64,000 bases of DNA from Acidobacteriaceae bacterium (GCA_003134995.1 PLDC01000025.1:1-64000), one strand, 5' to 3'. Counted from the first letter of the stretch, positions 17,407-26,078 are shown. Numbers and translations: made by a program. The notes: generated by a model from the sequence alone, not told the origin.

Positions 17407-18774
17407 ATGAACTCGTCCGCACCTGATTTTGAAGTAGGAATTATTGGCGGAGGTCCCGCCGGTTCCAGCATGGCGGCCTACCTGGCCAAAGCCGGCGTCA
17501 ACTGCGTGGTTTTTGAGCGCGAGTTAATGCCTCGTCCACATGTGGGAGAGTCTTTGGTCCCATCCTCGACTCGGGTATTCAAAGATCTCGACTTCCTTCC
17601 GAAGATGGAAGAAGCGAAATTCCCGCACAAGTTCGGCGCGGCCTGGACCGCGGCTTCCAACGCCAAGGTCTACAACATGGATTTCGGCGGCGTATCGGCC
17701 GATTGCCACGTGGACATTCGCTTCGAAGAGCGCAACCAGCCCGGCGTGAGCCAGAACTATACCTATCACGTCGACCGGAGCAAGTTCGATCTGATGCTGC
17801 TGCAACATGCCAACCAGTTCGGCGCCAAAGTGTATGAAGGCGTGAACGTAAGCGGCGTGGATTTCACCGATCCGAATTGCGCCTCCATCAAGTACAAGAT
17901 GGGCAAGAAAGAAATGAGCACGTCTTGCCGCATCGTGGTTGACGCCTCCGGCCGCAAGACGCTGGTGGGCAACCAGTTGAAGTGGCGCATTCAGGACGAT
18001 CACTTCGACCAGTACGCCATCCACACGTGGTTCAACGGCTACGACCGCCGCTGCATGGCCTCCAACAAACAAACGCAGGGCGACTTCATTTTCATCCACT
18101 TCCTTCCCATTACCAACACCTGGGTGTGGCAGATTCCGATCACCGACCAGATCACCAGCATTGGCGTGGTCACGCAGAAAAAGAATTTCGCCAAAGGTAA
18201 AGAGTCGCGCGAGAAGTTCTTCTGGGAGTGCATCAAGAGCCGTCCTGAGCTTTACGAAGGCCTGAAGGCGCAGGGCTCCGAGCAGATGCATCCGTTCAAG
18301 GATGAGGGCGACTACAGCTATGCCATGAAGCAACTCGCGGGCGACCGCGTGGTTCTGGTGGGCGATGCTGGGCGCTTCGTCGATCCGATCTTCTCGACCG
18401 GCGTGAGCATCGCGCTGAACTGCTCGCGATTCGCGCACAAGGATATTCTGGGCGCGCTCGAGACTGGCAACTTCAGCCGCGAGTCCTTTCAGACTTACGA
18501 GTCCACACTGAAGCGTGGCACCAAGAACTGGTACAACTTCATCACGGTTTACTACCGGCTGAATGTGCTGTTCACCGCGTTCGTGCAGGATCCGCGTTAT
18601 CGTCTCGACGTTCTCAAGCTGCTGCAAGGCGATGTGTACGATGATGCCGAGCCGCCAGTTCTGACCCGCATGCGCAACATCGTGCAGCAGGTGGAACGGG
18701 ATCCGAATCACGCGCTCCACGGTTTCCTCGGAGACCTCACTGCCGATGCATTTGTGGAAGCGGCGTCGGTTTAA
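17407..18774 (+). CDS. Flavin-dependent halogenase-like FAD monooxygenase, copy 1
   Basis: A 455-residue FAD-binding protein. The N-terminal dinucleotide motif GIIGGGPAGSSMA is followed by HVGESLVPSS. A candidate catalytic Lys (K75 in FPHKFGAAW) sits where halogenases place theirs. The halogenase signature W-x-W-x-I-P is at residues 239-244 (WVWQIP), and the FAD-binding GDAGRFVDPIFSTGV block at about 318-332 matches halogenases. Such enzymes use FADH2, oxygen and halide to halogenate aromatic or pyrrole substrates. No carrier protein or biosynthetic gene lies nearby, so the substrate is unknown. Geranylgeranyl-reductase-type oxidoreductases are the main alternative. It is paralogous to the next gene. 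Confidence 0.8.
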   Translation: MNSSAPDFEVGIIGGGPAGSSMAAYLAKAGVNCVVFERELMPRPHVGESLVPSSTRVFKDLDFLPKMEEAKFPHKFGAAWTAASNAKVYNMDFGGVSADCHVDIRFEERNQPGVSQNYTYHVDRSKFDLMLLQHANQFGAKVYEGVNVSGVDFTDPNCASIKYKMGKKEMSTSCRIVVDASGRKTLVGNQLKWRIQDDHFDQYAIHTWFNGYDRRCMASNKQTQGDFIFIHFLPITNTWVWQIPITDQITSIGVVTQKKNFAKGKESREKFFWECIKSRPELYEGLKAQGSEQMHPFKDEGDYSYAMKQLAGDRVVLVGDAGRFVDPIFSTGVSIALNCSRFAHKDILGALETGNFSRESFQTYESTLKRGTKNWYNFITVYYRLNVLFTAFVQDPRYRLDVLKLLQGDVYDDAEPPVLTRMRNIVQQVERDPNHALHGFLGDLTADAFVEAASV

Positions 18775-18795
18775 GAAAACGAGAATCAACTTCCT

Positions 18796-18836
18796 CCCTG
18801 ACCTCGCAGGAAAAGTTAGTAAACGCGAGGTCAGGG
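18796..18836 (+). promoter_or_regulatory. Perfect 12-bp hairpin between the two halogenase genes
   Basis: CCCTGACCTCGC (18796-18807) and GCGAGGTCAGGG (18825-18836) pair perfectly around a 17-nt loop. No T-run follows, so it is a poor intrinsic terminator. It may instead be an mRNA processing or stability element, or an attenuator setting the ratio of the two products. Confidence 0.5.
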
Positions 18837-18876
18837 TGGGGAATTTGCGAAGAACCCTAGGGAGAAAGCAGCGAAT

Positions 18877-20229
18877 ATGAATCATTCCGTACCCGATTTT
18901 GAAGTAGGAATTATTGGCGGCGGTCCGGCGGGAGCCGGCATGGCGTGCTACCTGGCGAAAGCCGGTGTCAAATGCGTAGTGTTCGAGCGCGAGTTGTTTC
19001 CGCGCCCGCACGTGGGCGAGTCGTTGGTTCCGTCATCCACGCGCGTCTTCAAGGATTTGGATTTTCTCGGCCAGATGGAGGAAGCCAAGTTTCCGCACAA
19101 GTTCGGCGCGGTCTGGACCACCAACGACGAGAATCCCGGATATGTTCACGACCTCGAGGGTTTATCGCCGGAGTACAACGTCGACATCCGTTTCGATGAG
19201 CGCAAACAGGAAGGTATGGAAGATCGCAACTATACCTACCATGTGGATCGCGGCAAGTTCGACCTGATGCTGCTGCAGCACGCGCAGAAACTCGGCGCGA
19301 GCGTGTATGACGGCGTGAAAGTGGCGCGGGTCGACTTTGGCCCCGAGCATCCCGACATCTACTTCAACATCGGTCCGAAAGAAATGCACGTCAGTTGCAA
19401 GATGGTTGTCGACTGCAGCGGACGGCAGACTTTCCTCGGCAACCAGCTCAAGTTGAAAGTTAAAGACACCGTGTTCGATCAGTACGCGATCCACTCGTGG
19501 TTCGACGGCTACGATCGCAAGGTGTTCGCGAAGCGCGATACGAATCTCGATTACATCTACATTCACTTCCTGCCGATTTCGAATACGTGGATCTGGCAGA
19601 TTCCGATTACCGACACCGTCACGAGCCTGGGCGTGGTCACACAGAAAAAGAATTTCGCTAAATCGAAAGAAGACCGCGAGAAGTTTTTCTGGGAGACAGT
19701 GGGAAGCCGGCCTCTGATCGAAGAGACTCTGCGCAAGTCCGATCGCATTCGTCCCTTCAAGGATGAAGGCGATTACAGCTATGCCATGAAGCAGTTGGTC
19801 GGCGACCGGTTCATGCTGGTGGGCGATGCAGGGCGTTTCGTCGATCCCATCTTCTCTACGGGCGTAAGCATCGCACTCAACAGCGCGCGGTTCGCGCACA
19901 AGGATATTCTGACCGCGCTCGAGAAAAACGATTTCTCGCGCGAGGCATTTGCCGACTACGAAACCAAGCTGCGCCGCGGCACCAAGAACTGGTACGAATT
20001 CATCTCAGTTTACTACCGGCTCAACGTGCTGTTCACCTACTTCATCAGCGATCACAACTACCGGCTCGACGTGCTGAAGCTGCTGCAAGGCGATGTGTAC
20101 GACGAAGACGCGCCTGAAGTTCTGACCAAGATGAAGGCAATGGTGGCGAAGGTGGAGCAGAACGAGAAGCATCCGTGGCACAAGTTGCTCGGCAACTTGA
20201 CCTCGGACGCATTTCGGCCCACGTTCTAA
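18877..20229 (+). CDS. Flavin-dependent halogenase-like FAD monooxygenase, copy 2
   Basis: A 450-residue paralogue of the preceding gene. It has the same GIIGGGPAGAGMA nucleotide motif, HVGESLVPSS, K75 in FPHKFGAVW, W-x-W-x-I-P at residues 238-243 (WIWQIP) and GDAGRFVDPIFSTGV. The two proteins differ mostly at residues 80-115 and in the region after the FAD motif, which may mean different substrates. The leader GGGAGAAAGCAGC directly before the ATG is identical to that of copy 1, so the duplication included the ribosome binding site. The two genes are probably cotranscribed, separated by a hairpin. A strong hairpin follows. Confidence 0.8.
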   Translation: MNHSVPDFEVGIIGGGPAGAGMACYLAKAGVKCVVFERELFPRPHVGESLVPSSTRVFKDLDFLGQMEEAKFPHKFGAVWTTNDENPGYVHDLEGLSPEYNVDIRFDERKQEGMEDRNYTYHVDRGKFDLMLLQHAQKLGASVYDGVKVARVDFGPEHPDIYFNIGPKEMHVSCKMVVDCSGRQTFLGNQLKLKVKDTVFDQYAIHSWFDGYDRKVFAKRDTNLDYIYIHFLPISNTWIWQIPITDTVTSLGVVTQKKNFAKSKEDREKFFWETVGSRPLIEETLRKSDRIRPFKDEGDYSYAMKQLVGDRFMLVGDAGRFVDPIFSTGVSIALNSARFAHKDILTALEKNDFSREAFADYETKLRRGTKNWYEFISVYYRLNVLFTYFISDHNYRLDVLKLLQGDVYDEDAPEVLTKMKAMVAKVEQNEKHPWHKLLGNLTSDAFRPTF

Positions 20230-20231
20230 TC

Positions 20232-20282
20232 AGTCGTCGCTTTTACGACTAACGCCGTCGTCTCTTTGAGACGGCGGCGTTA
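20232..20282 (+). terminator. Double hairpin after the halogenase pair
   Basis: AGTCGT/ACGACT (20232-20237, 20245-20250) is followed by a larger stem of about 15 pairs joining 20250-20264 to 20268-20282 (AACGCCGTCGTCTC with GAGACGGCGGCGTT). There is no downstream T-run, so factor-independent termination is not certain. The next gene's ribosome binding site begins only 9 nt later. Confidence 0.5.
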
Positions 20283-20304
20283 CGTACAACAGGAGGAAAA
20301 CGCA

Positions 20305-20796
20305 ATCGCGCACACGAACCGCAACTTCGTAATTGCGTACATTCTTCTGGTAGGGCTGCCTCTACTCGCTCTCGCGGGGGTCCTGAGAAGCGGACGTGCC
20401 TTGGTCGCTCCCGCTTCCGTGGATGGAGCGTGGAAAATGGACGCCGCTGCCAATCGATTCTCCGCTTCGGCCTGCTCCGATCTTCTCTCCTCCGTTGCCA
20501 AGGCGCCACTCTCAATCTCGCAATCCGGACAGACACTAGTTGTAAGTCTTAACGCTGGGAATACCGGCGCGGGCACACTCAGCGGCAGAATTCTCAAGGC
20601 TCAATTCCCCGGAGTCGTTAATCCAACTGCGGCGGATTGCAGCGACCGCGGTTTGACGCTGTCTGCCATACTCGATCCTAACGCCGAGCCACGCATCCTC
20701 AGCGGCACGCTCTCTGTACAGGACTGCGACACGTGCGCGCCGCTTGAATTCCGTGCCGAACGGCAGCCTCGGAGTGCAGCCGGGGGATCACACTAA
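20305..20796 (+). CDS. Small membrane-anchored periplasmic protein, apparent ATC start
   Basis: About 163 residues: a short basic N-terminus (AHTNRN), one membrane segment (FVIAYILLVGLPLLALAGVL), then a Cys-containing periplasmic beta-rich domain (FSASACSDLLSSVAKAPLS; SVQDCDTCAPLEF). A perfect AGGAGG lies 8 nt before an ATC codon at 20305. The nearest standard start upstream in frame is a TTG at 20266, inside the preceding hairpin and without its own ribosome binding site. Its stop overlaps the antiporter ATG (TAATG), so the two are translationally coupled. Function unknown; accessory to the antiporter is inferred. Confidence 0.6.
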   Translation: MAHTNRNFVIAYILLVGLPLLALAGVLRSGRALVAPASVDGAWKMDAAANRFSASACSDLLSSVAKAPLSISQSGQTLVVSLNAGNTGAGTLSGRILKAQFPGVVNPTAADCSDRGLTLSAILDPNAEPRILSGTLSVQDCDTCAPLEFRAERQPRSAAGGSH

Positions 20797-22094
20797 TGCC
20801 TAACCTCTTCATCCTCGTCTTACAGGTTGCGGTGGTTTTGACTGCCTGCCGGCTGACGGGCGCGCTCTTCCGGAAATTTCAGCAGCCTCGGGTCGTCGGA
20901 GAAATGTTCGCCGGCATTATGCTGGGGCCATCTCTGCTCGGCTGGGTCGCCCCTCACTTTTCCGCTTACTTGTTTCCGGCATCGAGCCTCGGATTTTTGA
21001 ACGCGTTGAGCCAGATCGGCGTGATTGTCTTCATGTTCCTGGTGGGGCTCAAAATCGACCCCAGTGAATTGAAAAAAGAAGGCCACGCTGCGGTGCTCGC
21101 CAGTCACGTCAGCATTACTGCTCCTTTCGTCCTGGCGGCGTTCCTCGCTCTTTATCTTTATCCGCGGCTTTCCGATGACAGTGTGACTTTCAGCAACTTC
21201 GCATTGTTCATGGGAGCGGCCATGAGCATTACCGCATTCCCAGTGCTGGCGCGAATCCTGGCCGAACGCCGGATGCTGAGCAGCCGGCTGGGAACGGTCG
21301 CGATTGCCTGCGCAGCCGTCGACGACGTTACCGGCTGGTGCATTCTCGCTTATATCGTAGTGCTGATCCGCGCGGCGCAGTCTGCCACTTCGATCTGGGT
21401 CACGCTGGGCGGGATCGTAGTGTTCGCCCTGGTGATGATTTTTGGCGTGCAACGCATGCTGCACGGCGTCTTCTTGAACGCATATCAGAAATGGGGACAT
21501 CTCAGTGAAAACCGCATGGCGTTCATGCTGCTGCTGGTGTTGGTGTCGGCGCTCTGCACCGAGAGGCTCGGCATTCATTTATTGTTTGGCGCTTTTCTGA
21601 TGGGCGCGATCATGCCCAAGGAAGAGCGTTTCGTCCGCTATGTGCTCGACCGCTTTGAAACCATTACGGTCACGCTGTTGCTGCCTCTGTTTTTCGCGTT
21701 CACCGGATTGCGCACCAACATCGGCCTCGTGAAAGGTCCGGAGATGTGGATGTATTGCGGCCTGATCATTCTCGTAGCAACCGCGGGCAAACTGGGAGGT
21801 TCGACGATCGCGGCGTGGATGAGCGGCATGCCCTTTCGCGAGTCTGCCGGCCTGGGAATCCTGATGAACACTCGCGGCTTGATGGAGTTGGTGATCCTCA
21901 ACATCGGGCTGGACATCAAGATCATTTCACCAGCACTGTTCTCCATGATGGTGATCATGGCGCTGGTCACGACATTCATGACCACGCCAATTCTTAATCT
22001 CATTTGCCCGAAAGAGATGCTTGAGGGCGCGACCAAATCTACCGAGCGCGTGGCTGTCGCGCCGCCCAGCTTGCAAGAAACCGGCGTTGCCTAG
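20796..22094 (+). CDS. CPA2-family cation:proton antiporter (Kef-type membrane domain)
   Basis: A 432-residue integral membrane protein with about 12 hydrophobic segments. The family features are RVVGEMFAGIMLGPSLLGW, LVGLKIDPSELKK, the ACAAVDDVTGWCILA segment with its paired Asp residues, and LLFGAFLMGAIMP. There is no C-terminal TrkA-N or TrkA-C regulatory domain, so this is the short form. It exchanges Na+ or K+ for protons across the inner membrane; which ion cannot be told. The start overlaps the previous stop by one base. Its end is 4 bp from the convergent galE stop. Confidence 0.9.
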   Translation: MPNLFILVLQVAVVLTACRLTGALFRKFQQPRVVGEMFAGIMLGPSLLGWVAPHFSAYLFPASSLGFLNALSQIGVIVFMFLVGLKIDPSELKKEGHAAVLASHVSITAPFVLAAFLALYLYPRLSDDSVTFSNFALFMGAAMSITAFPVLARILAERRMLSSRLGTVAIACAAVDDVTGWCILAYIVVLIRAAQSATSIWVTLGGIVVFALVMIFGVQRMLHGVFLNAYQKWGHLSENRMAFMLLLVLVSALCTERLGIHLLFGAFLMGAIMPKEERFVRYVLDRFETITVTLLLPLFFAFTGLRTNIGLVKGPEMWMYCGLIILVATAGKLGGSTIAAWMSGMPFRESAGLGILMNTRGLMELVILNIGLDIKIISPALFSMMVIMALVTTFMTTPILNLICPKEMLEGATKSTERVAVAPPSLQETGVA

Positions 22095-22098
22095 AGCG

Positions 22099-23061
22099 CT
22101 ACTTGCTTCGTTGCATCCACTTCCATGCCGTCGTAACAATGTCATCCAGCGAGCGCGTTGCCTTCCAGCGCAAGACTTGCTGAGCCAGCCTTGAATCAGC
22201 AACCAATGCTGGAGGATCTCCCGGCCGCCGAGGAGCGACACGCGCCGGAACTTTGCGTCCTGTAACCTGCTCAATTTTGTCCAGCACTTCCTTAACGGAG
22301 TAACCGGTCCCGGTTCCAAGATTCACCGCGATGGAATCCGCTCCGCCAGCCAGGCGTTCCAGCGCCGAGACATGCGCATCCGCGAGATCGTTCACATGAA
22401 TGTAGTCGCGGACGCAAGTGCCGTCGGGAGTGGGGTAATCCGTGCCGAACAATTCCAATTCCGGACGCACCCCAGTTGCTGCGAGAAACGCCGAAGGAAT
22501 CAAGTGACTTTCCGGTTCATGCAACTCGCCGATCTCTCCACTCTCATCTGCGCCGGCGGCGTTGAAGTAACGCAAGGCGGCGAAGCGCAGGCCGTAAGCG
22601 CGGTCATAGGCTTCGAGTGCTTGCTCGAAGAAGAGCTTTGAGACTCCGTAAGGATTCACCGGCTGGCGCGGAGTGTCCTCGGGAATCGGCACCTTGGCTG
22701 GAACTCCGTAAATCGCGCAGGTAGAGGAAAAAATAATCCGGAGCACCCCGCAATCGACACAAGCGTTCAGCAGGACGAGCCCTCCCTCCACGTTGTTCCG
22801 GAAGTACTTGCGCGGGTTTGTGACTGATTCCCCTACATAGGCATGCGCGGCAAAGTGCATCACCGAGTCGACACGGCGCAAAGCGGCCGAAAGAGTGCTT
22901 GTGTCCGCAATGTCGCCGCGGACCAGTTCGAATCCGCTGGCCAGAAACGCGTGGCCGGTCGAAAGATTGTCATAGATCACAACCTCGTGGCCCCGCCGCC
23001 GCAACGTGCGAGCCGCATGACTTCCAATGTAACCAGCGCCTCCGATGACAAGAACGACCAA
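22099..23061 (-). CDS. galE: UDP-glucose 4-epimerase
   Basis: A 320-residue short-chain dehydrogenase-type epimerase. The Rossmann motif GGAGYIGSHAA opens the chain. SSTCAIYG carries the catalytic Ser/Thr and YGVSKLFFEQ the YxxxK pair. GTDYPTPDGTCVRDYIHVND is diagnostic for GalE. It interconverts UDP-glucose and UDP-galactose with tightly bound NAD. The start is a TTG at 23061, backed by GAGGAGAAACACG; there is no better ATG, and the Rossmann strand begins at once. Cytoplasmic. It is monocistronic here and convergent with the antiporter gene. Confidence 0.95.
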   Translation of the reverse strand: MVVLVIGGAGYIGSHAARTLRRRGHEVVIYDNLSTGHAFLASGFELVRGDIADTSTLSAALRRVDSVMHFAAHAYVGESVTNPRKYFRNNVEGGLVLLNACVDCGVLRIIFSSTCAIYGVPAKVPIPEDTPRQPVNPYGVSKLFFEQALEAYDRAYGLRFAALRYFNAAGADESGEIGELHEPESHLIPSAFLAATGVRPELELFGTDYPTPDGTCVRDYIHVNDLADAHVSALERLAGGADSIAVNLGTGTGYSVKEVLDKIEQVTGRKVPARVAPRRPGDPPALVADSRLAQQVLRWKATRSLDDIVTTAWKWMQRSK

Positions 23062-23475
23062 CGTGTTTCTCCTCTTTTTTCGCGGATTTCCGCCGTAACT
23101 TGCGGCGATTCTCGAGCCGAGATGTTACAGTCTAATGGCTGGGTACGATTTTCTCCTAACAATTGCGATCTGCTTTAAAACTTCTTCGGAAACGTAAGGA
23201 ACAAAGGTACTTGTGTTACCCAAGGTCCTCTACGCAAGTAGCACTCATGTGCCATTTACCTTCATGGGTCTTTGAGTCTAAAGTCTCACTAACGATGTGC
23301 TCCGAATGGATGGTCTTTAGAGCCTCCCCGTCTTGAATTGAGAATTCCCCCGGATTCTTGCGCTGTTGTAACAGGGCGGATTTGCGCAATTTGCGCTCCG
23401 AGGATATCGGTGTCGCTTCTGATGTCGCATTCATATTGCTGTCACAAATTGCAGTCATAAGAGGAGAAGTTAAGA
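23062..23475. other. Divergent intergenic region galE / LuxR-type regulator
   Basis: About 414 bp, lower in GC than its surroundings. An 80-residue minus-strand frame at 23216-23458 exists but has no ribosome binding site. I see no repeat or clear promoter, though both flanking genes should start here. Confidence 0.4.
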
Positions 23476-24303
23476 ATGTCTCAACATATGATTCCGGCGG
23501 AGGGGCCTACGGAGAAGATCCGCGTGCTTGCCGCTGATAGCACACGGATGAGCAGCCAATTACTGGCCGAGGCGCTCGCGCAAGACCGTCAATTTGAAGT
23601 CACGGGAATTGAGCCGAAGGGAGCGTCGATCCTGGAGGCCGTCGCCCACAAAAAGCCCCATGTCTTGCTGGTAAGTTCAGTCCTGGAAGAATCTGCGACG
23701 CTTGGATTTGATCTTACCCGACAAGTGAGCGCCTCTTATCCCGAAACACGGGTCGTTCTTTTGATGGACACGTCCAGCCGTACCGCCGTGGTTGAGGCCT
23801 TCCGATGCGGCGCGCAAGGAGTTTTTTCGCGCACTGAATCTTCGAAATCGCTTGCCAAGTGCATCAACAATGTTTATCAAGGCCAGGTCTGGGCGAGCAG
23901 CGTGGAGTTGCGCTACCTGCTCGATGCCTTTCGTGAATCGGAACCGATGCAGCTCGTGGACTCTCGCGGCGAAGCGATTCTTTCAAAACGCGAGCAGGAT
24001 GTGGTTCGCTGCGTGGCCGAGGGATTATCCAACCGCGAGATCGCCAGCCGTTTGAAATTAACTGAACACACAGTGAAGAATTATCTGTTCCGCATCTTCG
24101 ATAAGCTGGGAGTCTCCAGCCGCGTGGAAGTTGTGCTTTACGTCTTCCGTCTTCGCAAGGAAATGGGAGCCGGTCTTTCTGACAACCAGTGCGTGCACTG
24201 CTTCAGAGTTTATGAGGGCGCGGAAGGCAAGTCCGGCAACACTCCCATCGCGGTGAAAAGGGCGGTAGATACGGTGAAAGAACCCCGCCGCAGTCGCGGG
24301 TAA
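23476..24303 (+). CDS. LuxR-type regulator with a degenerate receiver domain
   Basis: A 275-residue NarL/LuxR-type regulator. Residues about 12-130 have a response-regulator fold (IRVLAADSTRMSSQLLAEAL), but the phosphoacceptor Asp is replaced by Ser (HVLLVSSVLEES) and the conserved Lys by Arg (GVFSRTES), so normal phosphorylation is unlikely. The LuxR helix-turn-helix at about 170-225 is intact (LSKREQDVVRCVAEGLSNRE; TEHTVKNYLFRIFDKLGV). The C-terminal tail has CVHC. GAGGAG precedes the ATG. A phosphorylation-independent DNA-binding protein is inferred; its target is not evident. Confidence 0.85.
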   Translation: MSQHMIPAEGPTEKIRVLAADSTRMSSQLLAEALAQDRQFEVTGIEPKGASILEAVAHKKPHVLLVSSVLEESATLGFDLTRQVSASYPETRVVLLMDTSSRTAVVEAFRCGAQGVFSRTESSKSLAKCINNVYQGQVWASSVELRYLLDAFRESEPMQLVDSRGEAILSKREQDVVRCVAEGLSNREIASRLKLTEHTVKNYLFRIFDKLGVSSRVEVVLYVFRLRKEMGAGLSDNQCVHCFRVYEGAEGKSGNTPIAVKRAVDTVKEPRRSRG

Positions 24304-24338
24304 GCGCTAACTTCGGTCGCAAGTGTTATGGAGCGTCC

Positions 24339-24731
24339 GTGCCACTGACTGCTCAATCGAAAGATCGACTGCGGCTTGTGCTCACAGCAACAGGAGTCGC
24401 GCTCGTCGCAATACCTGCCCTTGTGGCTTCCGTAGTGCTGATCCCGGGCCTCAGCCACGTCAATTGGAAGTGGATGAGATTTGCTGTGGTCACGACTTTC
24501 TTCGTCGTGTATTGCTTGAAGAGCTACTGGCGGGCCCGCAGAGATCCACGATTCTGGACTATTCTCGTCGGAGTTCTTGCGATCCATTTCACGGGAGTCG
24601 GATATTTCTTCTGGGCCGGGACAGGTTTGCCGTTAATGGTATTCGGGCCGACCGTTGCCCTTGAGTTTGCACTGCTAGCCGTCACCGTGTATCACTTCTT
24701 GGGTGTGGGCCCGGCAGTTTCTAGGCATTGA
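24339..24731 (+). CDS. Small four-helix membrane protein
   Basis: A 130-residue protein with about four membrane segments (LVLTATGVALVAIPALVASV; FAVVTTFFVVYCL; FWTILVGVLAIHFTGVGYF; ALEFALLAVTVYHFL). The GTG start at 24339 is preceded by ATGGAGCG. It is 35 bp after the regulator gene and possibly cotranscribed. Family not recognised; no catalytic motif. Confidence 0.65.
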   Translation: MPLTAQSKDRLRLVLTATGVALVAIPALVASVVLIPGLSHVNWKWMRFAVVTTFFVVYCLKSYWRARRDPRFWTILVGVLAIHFTGVGYFFWAGTGLPLMVFGPTVALEFALLAVTVYHFLGVGPAVSRH

Positions 24732-24769
24732 TGGTCCCTTTCCTCTTATCACCAACCATAGGACCGGGC

Positions 24770-25990
24770 TTAGCTCGCTCCCAACCCCAACGCAGTTTGC
24801 GCTGAGAGAACGATCTCCCGCCCGATGACGAGCGAGGCCGTTGCCGCCGGGGAGGGAACGTTGAGGACGTGCAACATCTTGCCAGAGGGAACAAACTGAA
24901 AATCATCCACCAGCGTGCCATCGCGGCGCAGGGCTTGGGCACGCACTCCGCAACCGCCCGGGATTAAATCTTCAGCACGCAACTCAGGCAGCAGCCGTCG
25001 CAATGAGCGAACGAACGCAGCCTTCGAAAACGAACGGTGAAATTCGTCGAGGCCGCTCCGCCAATGCTTCGCGCCCATGCGCCAGAATCCTGGAAACGCG
25101 AGCGATGCAGCCAGGTCGCGCAGGCTGAAATCAGTTCGCCGGTAGCCTTCGCGGCGAAAAGCGAGAACGGCATTGGGGCCGGCATCGACAGTGCCATTTA
25201 TGCGGCGCGTGAAATGAACTCCAAGAAAAGGAAACTGCGGATCAGGGACGGGATAGATCAGCGAGCGCACCAGCGACGCGCGCTGCGGGATGAGATCGTA
25301 GTACTCGCCGCGAAACGGAACAATGATGACGTCAGGTTTTCCGCCGGCCATGCCAGCGATGCGGTCGCTGAATAATCCCGCGCAGTTGATCAGATACGTT
25401 GTGGAGAATGCCGGGCCGCTCGTCTCTACAACGATTTCGTTTGTAAGATTTCGCAGGCCGGTCACTGCGGTCGAAGTGCGGATCGTCCCACCCTGCGCGC
25501 GAATCAGCTCGGCATATTTCTCGCAGACTTTCGCGTAGTCGGTGATTCCGGTAGAGGGCACCACCAAGGCGCGCAGTCCGCTGGCATGCGGTTCGATCTC
25601 TTGCAACTGCTCCGGGCCGATCGCTCGCAGCCCGGTGAGTCCGTTGGCCTCGCCGCGAAGCCGCAATTCTTCGAGGCGGGGAAACTCATCCGGCTGAGTA
25701 GCCACGATGACCTTGCCGCACACCTCGTGAGGTATATCGTGCACGCCGCAGAATTCGATCATGGCGCGCGCGCCTTCGACGCACAGCTTGGCCTTCTGCG
25801 ATCCTGGCTTGTAATAAACGCCGGAGTGAATGACACCGCTGTTGTGGGAACTCTGATGCTGGCTCACACGATCTTCCTTTTCCAGCAACAGCAGGCGAAG
25901 ACGGGGAAAGCGCTTCGCGATTTCGAGGGCGACGGCGAGGCCGACGATGCCTCCGCCGACGATGACCACGTCGCAGCGTGAATCCCCCAT
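24770..25990 (-). CDS. lhgO: L-2-hydroxyglutarate oxidase
   Basis: A 406-residue FAD-dependent oxidoreductase of the DAO superfamily. VVIVGGGIVGLAVALEIAKR binds FAD. HNSGVIHSGVYYKPGSQKA and GVHFTRRINGTVDAGPNAVL, with a C-terminal LNVPSPAATASL, are characteristic of LhgO/L2HGDH. It oxidises L-2-hydroxyglutarate to 2-oxoglutarate, feeding electrons to the quinone pool. The ATG at 25990 is preferred because it begins just before the FAD motif; the frame is open further up, without a ribosome binding site at either position. No glutarate-pathway neighbours. Confidence 0.88.
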   Translation of the reverse strand: MGDSRCDVVIVGGGIVGLAVALEIAKRFPRLRLLLLEKEDRVSQHQSSHNSGVIHSGVYYKPGSQKAKLCVEGARAMIEFCGVHDIPHEVCGKVIVATQPDEFPRLEELRLRGEANGLTGLRAIGPEQLQEIEPHASGLRALVVPSTGITDYAKVCEKYAELIRAQGGTIRTSTAVTGLRNLTNEIVVETSGPAFSTTYLINCAGLFSDRIAGMAGGKPDVIIVPFRGEYYDLIPQRASLVRSLIYPVPDPQFPFLGVHFTRRINGTVDAGPNAVLAFRREGYRRTDFSLRDLAASLAFPGFWRMGAKHWRSGLDEFHRSFSKAAFVRSLRRLLPELRAEDLIPGGCGVRAQALRRDGTLVDDFQFVPSGKMLHVLNVPSPAATASLVIGREIVLSAQTALGLGAS

Positions 25991-26078
25991 GAGCGATGAT
26001 CGCACAGCGAGGCCTTGTTCTTGCCATGCGTCTGCATTCATGCAAAGGCGTACATCCGACGACAAGGCTGCAATGCCG

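Noticed and set aside
17524-19011. Long 495-residue open frame antisense to the halogenase pair
   Set aside because: It is the GC-skewed complement of two well-supported genes, crosses their boundary, and has no ribosome binding site or recognisable domain.
23216-23458. 80-residue minus-strand ORF between galE and the LuxR-type gene
   Set aside because: No ribosome binding site and no recognisable feature. Kept only as a possibility in the intergenic note.
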